64,000 nucleotides of DNA from CAWFFV01 sp963814985 (GTDB lineage: Bacteria; Chloroflexota; Ktedonobacteria; Ktedonobacterales; Ktedonobacteraceae). The translations under genes were made by a program, and so were the position numbers. The notes under the pieces are model-generated. The model was not told the origin of the DNA and did no database searches. It worked only from the letters and a program-made list of their open reading frames with translations. The stretch is from contig CAWFFV010000007.1 of the NCBI GenBank assembly GCA_963814985.1, positions 16,269 to 80,268 on the forward strand, read 5' to 3'. This document shows, one piece after another, positions 28,919 through 37,827 of the stretch (position 1 is the first letter of the stretch; each line of letters starts with the position of its first letter).

Positions 28919-29467
28919 TTATGGAGAGAAAAAGCGGCGACAGGCCTCGAGCAGCCATTGTTCAAGATAACGACTCTTGCGAACCCGAAATCCGATATCA
29001 TAGATGCCTAAGTCTTCGCCGTTGCCTTCCAAAATGTAGATCGTGTCCTCTTGCTTCTCAATAGCCATTTCCCATCCCTGGTCTCTGTCGTGGAATGAGA
29101 GTGGAATGGAGAAGGTGGAGCGACAGATATCCTGCTCGATATGATCCCAGTAAAAAATGCTTGCGAGCCGACCGTACTCTTCACTGAAGAAAGCAGCGTG
29201 ATAGCCCAGGGAGCCAGCGTTGACCAATACAACCTCAAAATCCTCAATCAACGGAAATGTCTCCTCTACCATCTTCAGGTGATCTGGCGTTTCCCAGAAC
29301 GTCATGGGTTGCCTTTTCAGCCGGGCGGACCGTTGCTCCTTCTTGTTCTTTCCATGAGAAGGTTTCAGACGTTCCTCCCAATACCAGGAACCCGCTTTCA
29401 GAAATTTTGGCCGAGGCTTTTCTGGGGGGAGATGGTGTTCCAATTGAGCACGCTTCTTTTTGTGCAT
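28919..29467 (-). CDS. Hypothetical protein
   Basis: 182 aa with a basic N terminus (MHKKKRAQLEHHLPPEKPRP) and a mixed alpha/beta body (FEVVLVNAGSLGYHAAFFSEEYGRLASIFYWD, IYILEGNGEDLGIYDIGFRV). No signal peptide, membrane helix or known motif. Composition and length suggest a real gene. It ends close to the EthD hairpin and is convergent with that gene. Confidence 0.6.
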   Translation of the reverse strand: MHKKKRAQLEHHLPPEKPRPKFLKAGSWYWEERLKPSHGKNKKEQRSARLKRQPMTFWETPDHLKMVEETFPLIEDFEVVLVNAGSLGYHAAFFSEEYGRLASIFYWDHIEQDICRSTFSIPLSFHDRDQGWEMAIEKQEDTIYILEGNGEDLGIYDIGFRVRKSRYLEQWLLEACRRFFSP

Positions 29468-29526
29468 CTTTCTGCTCTAATCTGCTCCATCAGGAGAGGC
29501 ATCTCTTCCAAATGCAACGAATATAT

Positions 29527-29660
29527 TTCAATTTCCGACGAGGAGGGTCGGAACAAATTCCTAGCGTAATAAGTATAACACATGGGTTGAGTTGGAGCGT
29601 GTTTGAGGTGATAGAGCGATGCAGTATAGTACATCTCGCTGATCTGTAATATTGCCTAAC
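29527..29660 (+). repeat. Solitary CRISPR-like repeat with a shared downstream segment
   Basis: TTTCAATTTCCGACGAGGAG then GGTCGGAACAAATTC resembles the last repeat of the array at 20627. The following 100 bases (TATAACACATGGGTTGAGTT, GGTGATAGAGCGATGCAGTA) repeat 20668-20735 and, more weakly, 37625-37690. So a segment spanning the array end has been copied. Confidence 0.55.
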
Positions 29661-29989
29661 AGTCATTGATCTGGAGGAGAAATACAGAAATTTTTGCTCA
29701 TACCTTGCTGCATCGAAATCTGTTCATTTGCCGTTCACATTGTGAGACAAGTGAAAATCGTCTATACTCAAGCACCTGAAAATAATTACCTGTGCAACTT
29801 CGAGTTTCCTCTTCTAGCTTCAGTATTACATTTCATCACTTGCGGAAGAAGAGTATATATATTTCGTGTTTCTTATGTGAGATAATCATTTTGTGCTGAT
29901 CAGGAGTAAGACAATTTGCGTTTGTTTGAATGAGCAGAATATATTGAAGCATCGGCACACACCTCTTCGCTGTACGGATTTTGCAAAGA
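29661..29989. other. Intergenic, AT-rich
   Basis: No gene or repeat recognised. It presumably contains the promoter of the GTPase-like gene that follows. Confidence 0.4.
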
Positions 29990-30715
29990 GATGCGACATG
30001 AGGAGATTAGTAGGAGATTGAGGGTGACACGAGAATTTGGAATGGAGATTGTACGCGAACTTGGCCCGATTGGTTATAGGTGGATCAGGCGACGGTTTTC
30101 GAGGCAAAGTAGTACTCGTCGTTGGACCACCTAATGTGGGAAAAACAACCTTCATAGAATATCTATGCTGGAACGTCTTTCGGAATGAGCGGGATCATGT
30201 ACACACGCTCCGTCTTGAAGAAACTCCCGCATTCGACCTTGAGATGGGACGAAATAGGCTATTCAATATCAGTATCCAGCAGATGGTAGACTTTCCAGGG
30301 CATATAGGGGCTGTGGCTCAAGCCAAAGAAGTTTTTGAAAGGAGGCCGCATGCGATTATTATTTTTGCTAATTCGACGGATCCAGCAGGGAGAAAAGCAG
30401 ATGATGCACCAGGTGTATGGCTTGTGGATTTCTAACTACTTGGAGACTTTATGGCGTCAAAATAAAGGGAGGGTCAAAAATCGTATACAAGTGATGGTCG
30501 TTGCGATGAATAAAAGCGATAAAGTACAAGATGAGCAGATACTCATAGATAAGAAAAATCAGTTTCGCCAGATTGTGGATAAGGAACTTCGAGAGGCGCG
30601 AGGTAATATAGAGGGTGAAATAGCTGTTATGCCATGTGTGTTGGTCACAAACTCCGATGGAGATGAGAAAGTGCAAAATATGGTACTTCATTTGGCAAAA
30701 AGGTTAATAAAATGA
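29990..30715 (+). pseudogene. Small GTPase-like protein with two frameshifts
   Basis: Three frames join into one product of about 240 aa. Frame one starts at ATG 29990 (MRHEEISRRLRVTREFGMEI..LGPIGYRWIRRRF). Frame two continues RGKVVLVVGPPNVGKTTFIEYL, the P-loop (G1), and DFPGHIGAV (G3). Frame three contains VMVVAMNKSDKV (G4, NKSD) and runs to 30715. Breaks lie near 30100 and 30410. The order G1-G3-G4 fits an Arf/Ras-superfamily-like bacterial GTPase. It overlaps the start of the next gene by ATGA, so the two were an operon. Inactive as written. Confidence 0.7.
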
Positions 30716-31212
30716 TGAAAGACGGCAATTTCAATGACAATCCAACCTCACTCAGAAGTGAATCCAACCTTTACTTTCTTGCTCATTCTGTCTTACTTGA
30801 ACGATATCGACTTCTCTTGTTTAAGCAAATTGCTATCTTTATCTTAAATCGCTTGATTTCTTTGGCAATTATAGGGTTTGTGGCGATCTCCAGCCATTTA
30901 TCACTGGTTCAGTTACTCGCTGTAGTGTTTGTCTCGGTTGTGGTAGCCGCAGTTTGGGTCTACGAAGGCCGAGTAGCACATAGCCAAGCTCAAGAGCTTG
31001 CGGATGATCTAGCTCGACAGAGTGGAGAGCAAGGATTGGATTTTTACATTCGATCAGGATACAACGTTGATCGGCAGGCGTTGACTCGGCGTGGCTCTGC
31101 CTTAAAGAAGAGATCTCGATCATTAGCCCTTTATGAACCACAAGTATGGTCAATACTGACAATTGCTTTTGCAATTCTACAATATACATTTGGATCTCTA
31201 CTGCTTCATTAA
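30712..31212 (+). CDS. Membrane protein coupled to the GTPase
   Basis: 166 aa. Two adjacent hydrophobic helices (about residues 33-51, FKQIAIFILNRLISLAIIGFV, and 55-75, LVQLLAVVFVSVVVAAVWVYE), a cytoplasmic-looking linker rich in charged residues, and a third C-terminal helix (WSILTIAFAILQYTFGSLLL). Start ATG overlaps the GTPase stop (ATGA), so translation is probably coupled. The likely role is a membrane partner or anchor for the GTPase; no family is recognised. Confidence 0.7.
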   Translation: MMKDGNFNDNPTSLRSESNLYFLAHSVLLERYRLLLFKQIAIFILNRLISLAIIGFVAISSHLSLVQLLAVVFVSVVVAAVWVYEGRVAHSQAQELADDLARQSGEQGLDFYIRSGYNVDRQALTRRGSALKKRSRSLALYEPQVWSILTIAFAILQYTFGSLLLH

Positions 31213-31232
31213 GGTTTTATTCCACTGGCAAA

Positions 31233-31257
31233 AGGCCTTTGGAGAAACCAAAGGCCT
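31233..31257 (+). terminator. Hairpin after the GTPase/membrane operon
   Basis: AGGCCTTTGG and CCAAAGGCCT pair perfectly around AGAAA, 20 bases after the stop. A T-tract is absent on the plus side; on the minus strand it is followed by TTTGCC. It may act in both directions. Confidence 0.55.
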
Positions 31258-31268
31258 GTGACTCATAC

Positions 31269-31489
31269 TAGTTGTGAGTGGACTATAGAGACTCCGTTGG
31301 CGAATGGCATGACAGGGAGAAGATGCACACGAATTACCTGCTTTCCGCATTTTTGCCTCTTCTACTTGGGCATTGACGACGCTTATGATCAAGTTGAAAG
31401 AGGAAAAGGTGTTCTCAATGATCCGACGGGGATTCTCCCTGCCCGTTTTACTATTCGCCAACGGAGTCTCTATAATTCACTCACAACTA
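31269..31489. repeat. MITE-A, complete copy
   Basis: 221 bp. TAGTTGTGAGTG at the left and CACTCACAACTA at the right; the inverted repeats continue inward through GAGACTCCGTTGGCGAAT and GACAGGGAGAA (about 55 bp with few mismatches). TA at both outer ends suggests TA target duplication, as for IS630/Tc1-type elements. The middle codes for nothing. Confidence 0.85.
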
Positions 31490-31743
31490 AAATAAGTGCC
31501 CGTTATAGGCCCACTAAAGGCCAAAATTTTGCGCTAGGGGATAATGGGGAGATATGAGCTGAAATCGGTCATTGGGTAAATGTTGACTACCTTCCTATTT
31601 TGGTGTGTTTGAGTTGTGTTGGGTAAATGTGCGATTGCGGCGCACAGAACAACAAAGAAGCCTCTGGACAAACCAGAGGCGACTCGCAGTAGCTCGGACA
31701 AGAGCGCCAGAGCGTTCTATTCTGGAAGGTACGAGTCTCTTTC
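31490..31743. other. Intergenic with terminator and short direct repeat
   Basis: GGGTAAATGT occurs at about 31574 and 31621. The hairpin at 31660-31680 belongs to the gene on the minus strand. No gene seen. Confidence 0.4.
31660..31680 (-). terminator. Intrinsic terminator of the BNR/LppX-like gene
   Basis: On the minus strand GCCTCTGG pairs with CCAGAGGC across TTTGT and is followed by TTCTTTGTTGTT. A related hairpin is at 37711-37730. Confidence 0.7.
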
Positions 31744-33600
31744 TCAGTTATCAAAGTACTGGTTGGGACTGCTGATAGGCGTTGCGTGATCAGGTATCTG
31801 AAAAGAAAAGGTATTAAATGTAATAAAGGTGAGCCTGAAATATCGTATGCTGAGAGTATCAGGTTGTATTGTTTCACTATAGGCCTGATAAACGTATCCA
31901 GTACTCCGATCAATCCAGAAGTCTATTATGGTTGCACTATGCGTACTTGGATTAGTAGAGAGCCGAGGCGAGATGTCATCGTCAATGCCCAAAGCCTGCA
32001 AATCCTTCGAAATGTCTTGTTGAAAGGTTACTTGGATATGACGAATTCTCGCAGTGTCAGTAATGTTCTGAGCTTCAGGAAGAAATCCCCCTATCGCGTC
32101 ATGCAATGTCCCCTTTTGTAGAGACAGATCGATTAACGCACTCACCTGTGGCATCCCCGCTTCGATATAGAGGCGAGCGTCATCGAAAGCCAGGAACTTC
32201 TCTTTTGAGATCACATCGTAGCCATTCTCCCTTGAAACATAGACGTTGTCCTTCTGAATAAGCGTGCCAAAGACCATGCGCTGCTTGAGTCCTGTTGATG
32301 TTTCTAAAATCCTGAGGGACGAGAGATCAGGAGCTATCATCCCACCCATAGCGTTTATTATTAATGTCTTGTCGTTAAGTCGTGTTCCTGCGTTGTCATA
32401 AAATTCTGTTGCTGTGCCGAGACGGAAGGTGGCAGAGTGTAGCTTCGCCATTACCGTTTGACTTTTTTGAAGGAGGTGGGTGAGGTCAGGGGAGGTTGTG
32501 CTTGAGGAAAGCTCATCCTTCGCTACAAGTGTGCCAGACCTACCATTCACGCTGATTACCTGTTCGGAGCTAACGCCAAAGCAGAGGTTTGTACTCGGAC
32601 AGGTTATACTTTTAAGGTCAGAGGTGGCATCGGACTTCTGACTCTTCCAGGTGCTTCCCCCATCATCTGTCATCAGGATTTCTCCCGGTGGACAAGGATG
32701 AGGTATAAGATAGCCGCAACTATCCCGTTGTCTCCCGATAGTGATGTTAGTGGTCAGGAAGCAGATGCGAGTATTGGGGCAGGCGATGTTCTGAAATGCA
32801 TCAGCGTTACTACTATAGAGCGTCTGCCAGGTGTTTCCTCCATTGGTTGTGCTCTTGATGATAAAGCGGCCAGCGAAGGGATCATTGAAGGGGGAGGAGC
32901 CATCAGCATAGCCAACGGTAAAACAGGTGCTGACACTGGGACAGGCTATGCTATTCAGGCCCCCGCTATAGAGGCCCTGTTGTGTCTTCCAGGTCTGGCC
33001 TCCATCAGTGGTGTTGATGATGTCCTGATAGCCTATATTGCCGGTGGCGACAGCAAAACAGATATTTGTGCTGGGACAAGCTATGCTCTTGAGACCGGAA
33101 CCATACTGGTTTCCCCAGCTTCTCCAGGTACTTCCGCCATTGGTGCTCTTGAATATCTCATTAGTACTAACGGCAAAGCACGTGTTGACATTGGGGCAGG
33201 CTATGTTCAAAAGTGAGGAGGGGGTACCGCTGTTCAGCTTCTTCCAGGTGCTCCCGCCATTGGTGCTCTTGAGAATGATTCCATCGTTGCCAACGGCAAA
33301 ACAGATCTTTCCATTGGGACAAACGATGTCGTTCAGGCCTTTGGTTGTGCCACTGCTCTGGCTTGTCCAGGTCTGGCCTCCATTGGTGGTCATTGCAATT
33401 GTTCCATCATCGGCAGCAAGAAGACACGTGTTTGCAGTTGTACAGGTTATATCCTGGAAGGAGTGAGCGCGAAAAAAGTTTTGATTTGGAAAGAGAAGCG
33501 AGGGGACATATATCAGTATGAGAAAGAGAAGAACAATGAGACTGCATAGAACGAGGAAAATTTTCCAGATCGGTCGTCGTGATTTTGGTCGGGATGCCAT
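31744..33600 (-). CDS. Membrane-anchored BNR/Ycf48-like propeller fused to an LppX/LolA-like domain
   Basis: 618 aa. N-terminal hydrophobic anchor (IFLVLCSLIVLLFLILIYV, about residues 13-31). Then about seven repeats of 40-45 residues built on I-x-C-x-x-x-x-x-C-F-A-V and S-T-N-G-G-x-T-W Asp-box turns (residues about 48-350), forming a beta-propeller with paired Cys in every blade. From about 370 on, HLLQKSQTVMAKLHSATFRLGTATEF and later parts (FWIDRSTGYVYQAY) resemble the LppX/LprG lipid-carrier fold. It is probably an outward-facing cell-surface protein. Frame intact, with a terminator downstream. The fusion of these two folds is unusual. Confidence 0.8.
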   Translation of the reverse strand: MASRPKSRRPIWKIFLVLCSLIVLLFLILIYVPSLLFPNQNFFRAHSFQDITCTTANTCLLAADDGTIAMTTNGGQTWTSQSSGTTKGLNDIVCPNGKICFAVGNDGIILKSTNGGSTWKKLNSGTPSSLLNIACPNVNTCFAVSTNEIFKSTNGGSTWRSWGNQYGSGLKSIACPSTNICFAVATGNIGYQDIINTTDGGQTWKTQQGLYSGGLNSIACPSVSTCFTVGYADGSSPFNDPFAGRFIIKSTTNGGNTWQTLYSSNADAFQNIACPNTRICFLTTNITIGRQRDSCGYLIPHPCPPGEILMTDDGGSTWKSQKSDATSDLKSITCPSTNLCFGVSSEQVISVNGRSGTLVAKDELSSSTTSPDLTHLLQKSQTVMAKLHSATFRLGTATEFYDNAGTRLNDKTLIINAMGGMIAPDLSSLRILETSTGLKQRMVFGTLIQKDNVYVSRENGYDVISKEKFLAFDDARLYIEAGMPQVSALIDLSLQKGTLHDAIGGFLPEAQNITDTARIRHIQVTFQQDISKDLQALGIDDDISPRLSTNPSTHSATIIDFWIDRSTGYVYQAYSETIQPDTLSIRYFRLTFITFNTFSFQIPDHATPISSPNQYFDN

Positions 33601-34052
33601 GAGAAAGCCCCTTTTCTTTTGTTATGCTTTTTATTTTATCTCAGATATGAAAGTTCCATACTAAATATATGTCATTAAATACTTGTAAATCACAGTATTA
33701 CAGGCCTCTCAGTGCCATTTTGAGATTATCTCGATCCCATTTTCCCAGTGACAAGAACGTAGACGACATCTCTTTTCCTCTGCATTTTCCTACGTCGTGG
33801 TCAAATTATCTTGAGAAAGATATATAGTGGGGTCATGCCGTCTCCCTATATGTTTTCCCTACAGTATACTGCGTAAATTCCAATATTCAATGATCGAATT
33901 GTTTTCCAATGATCCTTGATGTTTTTTAAGCGTCATGGTTATAAGTTATGTGCCTGGCGTCCCACGGATGAGTTGCACAACATGGGCGAGGCTCTCCACG
34001 CAGAGAGAAATTTGCTTGAGGCTGTTTAGAACTCCAGAAAATGCGGCTCTTT
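33601..34052. other. Upstream region of the propeller gene
   Basis: AT-rich, no gene. It should contain the promoter of the minus-strand gene starting at 33600. Near 33965 lies GAGTTGCACAACATGGGCGA, a member of the motif family also at 34408, 40003 and 40680. Confidence 0.4.
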
Positions 34053-34273
34053 TGGTTGTGAGCAGATTATATAGACTCCGTTGGCGAATGGCATAACAGG
34101 GAGAAGATGCACACGAATTACCTGCTTTTCGCCTCTTTGCCTCTTCTGCTTGGGTATGAGTTCCTCCCATACACGAGTCATACAGAAGAAAAGAGGATTT
34201 CAATGCTTCAAAGGCGACTCTCTCTGCCCGTTTTGCCATTCGCCAACGGAGTCTATATAAAACACTCACAACT
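34053..34273. repeat. MITE-A, complete copy
   Basis: Left end TGGTTGTGAGC, right end CACTCACAACTA, with TATATAGACTCCGTTGGCGA on one side and its inverse on the other. Internal sequence is closer to the split copy (2038/4197) than to the copy at 31269. Confidence 0.85.
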
Positions 34274-34450
34274 ACCATAGTTGCCCTGGCCCTGGGTGCT
34301 CTACTGGTCGCATATGTTGTTACCCGCTTCGACGCTTTCAGGGCAGAACAGAATGAGGGACACCTGTTATTTGGTTGGTGTCTCTTTTTTATGGGCCAGG
34401 AGGGAGCTGGTACCTTGCACAACAGAAATGTATCCTACGCTCTAGCCTAG
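34265..34450 (+). pseudogene. Remnant of a single-pass membrane protein beside MITE-A
   Basis: Starting inside the MITE end, the frame encodes TTIVALALGALLVAYVVTRF and then DAFRAEQ, ending at 34450. The helix is related to TTIVSVLALGAILIVYVCL encoded next to MITE-A at 4197 on the minus strand. The MITE thus sits against the same gene family twice, replacing its N terminus. A T6-tailed hairpin (GGACACC..GGTGTCTC, 34357-34391) lies within it. Confidence 0.4.
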
Positions 34451-34597
34451 GGGTTATGTATAGGGAAGACCATGCCCTATAGCTAGCGCCTACTTTAGAG
34501 CCTGGGATATGGAGCAATGAAAAGGCGTCGTTGGGCTTGTAGAGCAGGGATAGACCTCCAATAGGTATTAGTGGAAGCGCTCGCGCGAGCGTTTTTT
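34440..34597 (+). ncRNA. Candidate structured RNA with strong terminator
   Basis: A non-coding stretch with several self-complementary segments: TATAGGG (about 34458) with CCCTATA (about 34474), GCGCCT with AGGCGT, then a near-perfect palindrome CGCTCGCGCGAGCG at 34578-34591 followed by six T. The terminator is strong and no complete gene precedes it, so a small RNA of about 150 nt is likely. It matches no family that I recognise; a cis-regulator of the FHA gene 170 bases downstream is less likely given the distance. Confidence 0.4.
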
Positions 34598-34767
34598 CTT
34601 TCGGCGCGATCTGGTTCGTGGATGAATGTCACTTTACTATTTTATCTGCCCTGGTGTGACTTTCGTTTACACTGACACCATTCAATCAAGAAAAGCACTT
34701 GACTACTAGGAAAGTATTTGCATGAGATATAATACTCCTGTACTTGTGAAGAAAGAAGGTAATTGAG

Positions 34768-35291
34768 GTGCCCGATCAGAATGATTTTTTGCGAGATCCG
34801 GTATGGCAATTTATAGGTGTCGTTATCGCCATTGCTAGTGTGATTATTTCGATTTTAGCTCTTCCAGATACTTCCCGCCATCTTGGCATCTTCATTCTCC
34901 TTCTTGGTGGCATCATCGTTTTAGCTCTCATGTTTCGTAGAAGTATATTTCCTTTGCGGCTACGAGGCTTCTTCCTTAATGTGGGCCAACCAACTTCGGT
35001 CACCTTACGGTGGTTGATAGTGGTCCGAGTATTATTGCGCCGGGAGTACGCTTTAGCTTGGTATCGCGGAACAGCATCGGACGCAGCCCAACCTGCACCA
35101 TTCAGATCCCTGATAACTTTGTCTCTTCTGAACACACACTCCTCTGGTACCGCAATGGAAGGTGGTATGTTCAGGATGCTGGAAGTGTCAATGGGACATT
35201 CGTCAATAATCAACCTGCTCATGAAGCTCTACAGGCTAAACTTGGCGATATTGTACGAGTTGGCTACATTCAATTCGAGCTTACCTCTTGA
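34768..35291 (+). pseudogene. Membrane-anchored FHA domain protein, one frameshift
   Basis: Starts at GTG 34768 after GAAGAAAGAAGG. Two hydrophobic helices (FIGVVIAIASVIISILAL and HLGIFILLLGGIIVLALM) are followed by LRLRGFFLNVGQPTSVTL. The frame then changes near 35005 and the other frame carries a full FHA domain: VSRNSIGRSPTCTIQIPD, SSEHTLLWYRNGRWYVQDAGSVNGTFVNN, GDIVRVGYIQFEL, ending at 35291. FHA domains bind phosphothreonine and often partner with Ser/Thr kinases such as the one at 20771. One missing base explains the break, so error or recent mutation is possible. Confidence 0.78.
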
Positions 35292-35327
35292 GCTTCTCGG
35301 CTCGCTCCTCCTTTGAAAAGAATGCTT

Positions 35328-35630
35328 TTAATCGTGGGTCTTCCTTCGGGGCAGAAAAAATGATGGGAGAGAAGAAAAAGGAGGTGGGAAGCTATGGATG
35401 GTTCCAGATACGTCTCTGCCATTGGGATCATAGATATTCGTAGCCATCAGAAGAGGTGGTGCACCTCTAATAATCAAGTGATTTGGTGTGGGAAGGCATC
35501 GGGCTGTTGCCCTGAAATCATCAGGGGTCTCGATTTCAATGCAATCTCCGATTTCTAACAATTCAGCAGTATCAATTGTGTTTGAAAGCATCCCAATTGC
35601 AAGCTGGATACTTTTTGAGATATCGCTCAT
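35328..35630 (-). CDS. Hypothetical small protein
   Basis: 100 aa beginning MSDISKSIQLAIGML, with GGGAG eight bases before the ATG. Middle: DCIEIETPDDFRATARCLPTPNHLIIRG, a beta-rich pattern. The last 25 residues are Pro/Phe/Arg-rich and may be out of frame. No family recognised. Convergent with the FHA gene. Confidence 0.45.
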   Translation of the reverse strand: MSDISKSIQLAIGMLSNTIDTAELLEIGDCIEIETPDDFRATARCLPTPNHLIIRGAPPLLMATNIYDPNGRDVSGTIHSFPPPFSSLPSFFLPRRKTHD

Positions 35631-35886
35631 GCTTCTTCTCCCTTTTTGTTATTTTACCATCCCATGTTTTTAGAGTGCGGGAATATCGTGCAACGTTATC
35701 ATTGGTTCGTATCTGGTCAGTTGGAAGGGCGACAACTGGCGTTTGTTTGCGGTGTTGTGCAAGGAGCCACTTCCCTGGTATTCAAAAGAAGATGATACGT
35801 TGTGAGTGTTTTGTATATTGCACTCACAACAAGAAGCAATCGTAAATTGACTCTTGCCCATCTGAGAAAGAAAACAGTGGATTAGA

Positions 35887-36745
35887 GCTTGGCCCAGGAT
35901 ATTGTGGAACGTGGCGTATCAGGAAAAGGAAGGTCGTTTTTGATACTCAGACCATCAAGTATAACAGATAGATACACGAGAAAACCGGAACGCGACCAGA
36001 ACAGGATAGGAACGCGACCAGGAAAGGATAGGAACTCGATAGGAAAAGAACCAGAAAAGTTTGCTGCTTCGATCAGAAAAGCAGTCCGGACTCGTTTTCA
36101 GATGCAGAGAGACGCAAGAAAAGGCATGCCGAATTTGACGGTGTAGAAACGTTTTAGAGCAAGCTGGGAAGGCTCTTGAGGAGGAGGAAGAAACAATGGC
36201 ACTCTTGAATAGTGTTGCGCCATTTCCATGGCATCCCATGTTTTGGTCGTCTCCTGCTACACTACAACGAAAAGAAGAGCACAGACCTCTGAGCGAGTTT
36301 TGAGAAACCAGAATTGCAGAGAGAAGCCAAAAACCGGATGCAAGTCTTGCATCTCAAAAAGATCGTGGTTTTGTGCTCAAATTGCCTATAACTCTATAGG
36401 GAGGAATTGTCTGTATTTTCGTCTGTAGGAGGCACCAGTTCTTCTCCAGTGCTTCTGACACCCTCTGCATTTTGCCCTTGTGGTTTCTCCCAATTGATGG
36501 TATATCCATGAGTAACCAAACAAAACAGCCGTAAAAAGCTGGCAGGTTCGTCCCCTGTGCCTGTCGAGTTCCTCCAGGAATCGGACGGAGTGATCTGCTC
36601 TCTCAGAAGTAGGGTGGTCTCCTATGCCAGTGAGTTGCTCCTGGAAGAGGACCGATATGATTGGTGTCAAAACCTGCTCATAACGCATGAAAAGTGGAAT
36701 GAAGCGGAAGATGTCATCTCGACATCACAAAAACTCAGATGATAT
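35887..36745 (+). repeat. Dispersed repeat D, longest copy
   Basis: Begins CTTGGCCCAGGATATTGTGG. Subregions shared with other copies: the GGAAC/GGATAG units (35985-36050), AAGTTTGCTGCTTCGATCAG, AAAAAGATCGTGGTTTTGTG (also 41120), CCTATAACTCTATAGGGAGG (also 41153), and the end with GATGTCATCTCGACATCAC (36711). No reading frame is conserved among copies, so it is a non-coding interspersed repeat. Confidence 0.75.
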
Positions 36746-36760
36746 CAAGGAGAAGGTCAT

Positions 36761-37504
36761 ATGACACAGGACCAGACGGATGGATTGAAAATTATTGGTG
36801 CAGGCTTTGGACGAACCGGCACGCGGTCATTGAAGGACGCCCTCGAAATACTTGGCTTTGGCCCCTGTTACCATATGGTAGAAGTATTTGAGCACCCCGA
36901 ACATGTTGCTCTCTGGAAAGCAGCCACTGAGGGCGAGTCGGTCAATTGGCAAAAGATTTTTCACGAGTATCAAGCGACGGTAGACTGGCCTGCCTGCACG
37001 TTTTACAAAGAACTAATGGCAACGTATCCCAATGCCAAAGTATTGCTGAGCATGCGCGATCCTGAGAAATGGTACGAGAGCACAAAAAGCACTATCTACC
37101 AGGTAAGTCAGCGCAGTCGCACGTCCTCAGCTTTACTGGTATTCTTCTTCTTAAAACTCGTGAAACATGGCATAGCCGCAGCAACGCCGATGGTCAACCG
37201 GCTGGTATGGAAAGACACGTTTCATGATCGCTTCGAGGAGAAAGAGTATGCAACCTCTGTTTTTAATCAGCACAACGAAGAAGTCAAAAACTACGTCCCA
37301 CCCGAAAAATTGCTGGTTTATTCTGTGAAAGATGGCTGGGAGCCTCTATGTGCCTTCCTGGGCGTGCCAGTACCTGATGTATCCTTCCCTCATCTCAACG
37401 ATCGTGAAAGCTTTCCCGGTAACGAGATGGGGCAGTACATCCAAAAACGAGCTGTTGCGGTTTTTGGTGCCTTACGCATGAAACATGGAGTGAGGCCAGA
37501 ATGA
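36761..37504 (+). CDS. Sulfotransferase family protein
   Basis: 247 aa. P-loop-like 5'-phosphosulfate-binding motif near the start, IIGAGFGRTGTRSLKDALEILGFG (about residues 11-34), then ACTFYKELMATYPNAKVLLSMRDPEKWYES, with the Arg-Asp-Pro 3'-phosphate-binding region. The fold uses PAPS to sulfate a small acceptor, unknown here; bacterial members of this group include uncharacterised hydrolase-like proteins. GGAGAAGG precedes the ATG. The gene lies directly between two copies of repeat D, and its last nine codons (RMKHGVRPE) and stop are provided by the downstream repeat, implying that the original C terminus was replaced. Confidence 0.85.
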   Translation: MTQDQTDGLKIIGAGFGRTGTRSLKDALEILGFGPCYHMVEVFEHPEHVALWKAATEGESVNWQKIFHEYQATVDWPACTFYKELMATYPNAKVLLSMRDPEKWYESTKSTIYQVSQRSRTSSALLVFFFLKLVKHGIAAATPMVNRLVWKDTFHDRFEEKEYATSVFNQHNEEVKNYVPPEKLLVYSVKDGWEPLCAFLGVPVPDVSFPHLNDRESFPGNEMGQYIQKRAVAVFGALRMKHGVRPE

Positions 37505-37605
37505 TGATGTCATCTGGACATCACAAAAACTCAGATGATATCTCGGCGTAACACGGCTTGTAGAGCGCGTGCGCATGGTGAAACTTCATCAGGCTCTACT
37601 TGTCT
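37475..37605 (+). repeat. Dispersed repeat D, 3' end only
   Basis: ACGCATGAAACATGGAGTGA, then GATGTCATCTGGACATCAC, then CTTGTAGAGCGCGTGCGCAT. It matches 27600-27720 and 24227-24310. Confidence 0.7.
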
Positions 37606-37827
37606 TTGGCTAATTCTAGAGCTGTATAACACACCTGTCGAGTTGTAGCTTGCCCGAGGTGCGATATCGATGCAATATAACGTACCCATTTTGATACAAG
37701 ATGACAAAAAGCCTCTGGTTGTCCAGAGGCAATGCGCACCATATTGTCGCTTTTGACAAATATCTTTTACATACGTCTCTTTATCTGAATACTGCTGTTA
37801 CTTAGTTTACATCAAAAGGTGAAACCT
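37606..37827. other. Intergenic with repeat and hairpin
   Basis: 37625-37690 resembles the TATAACAC segment after the CRISPR-like repeats. GCCTCTGG (37711-37718) pairs with CCAGAGGC (37723-37730); on the minus strand TTTTTGTC follows, so it is a minus-strand terminator without an evident gene. Confidence 0.5.

Noticed and set aside
32698..33466. Two plus-strand frames opposite the propeller gene
   Set aside because: They follow the period of the propeller repeats on the other strand, an effect of the repeated codons.
37711..37730. Hairpin as attenuator of the lipoprotein gene
   Set aside because: The T-run is on the minus strand, the wrong side for that gene.
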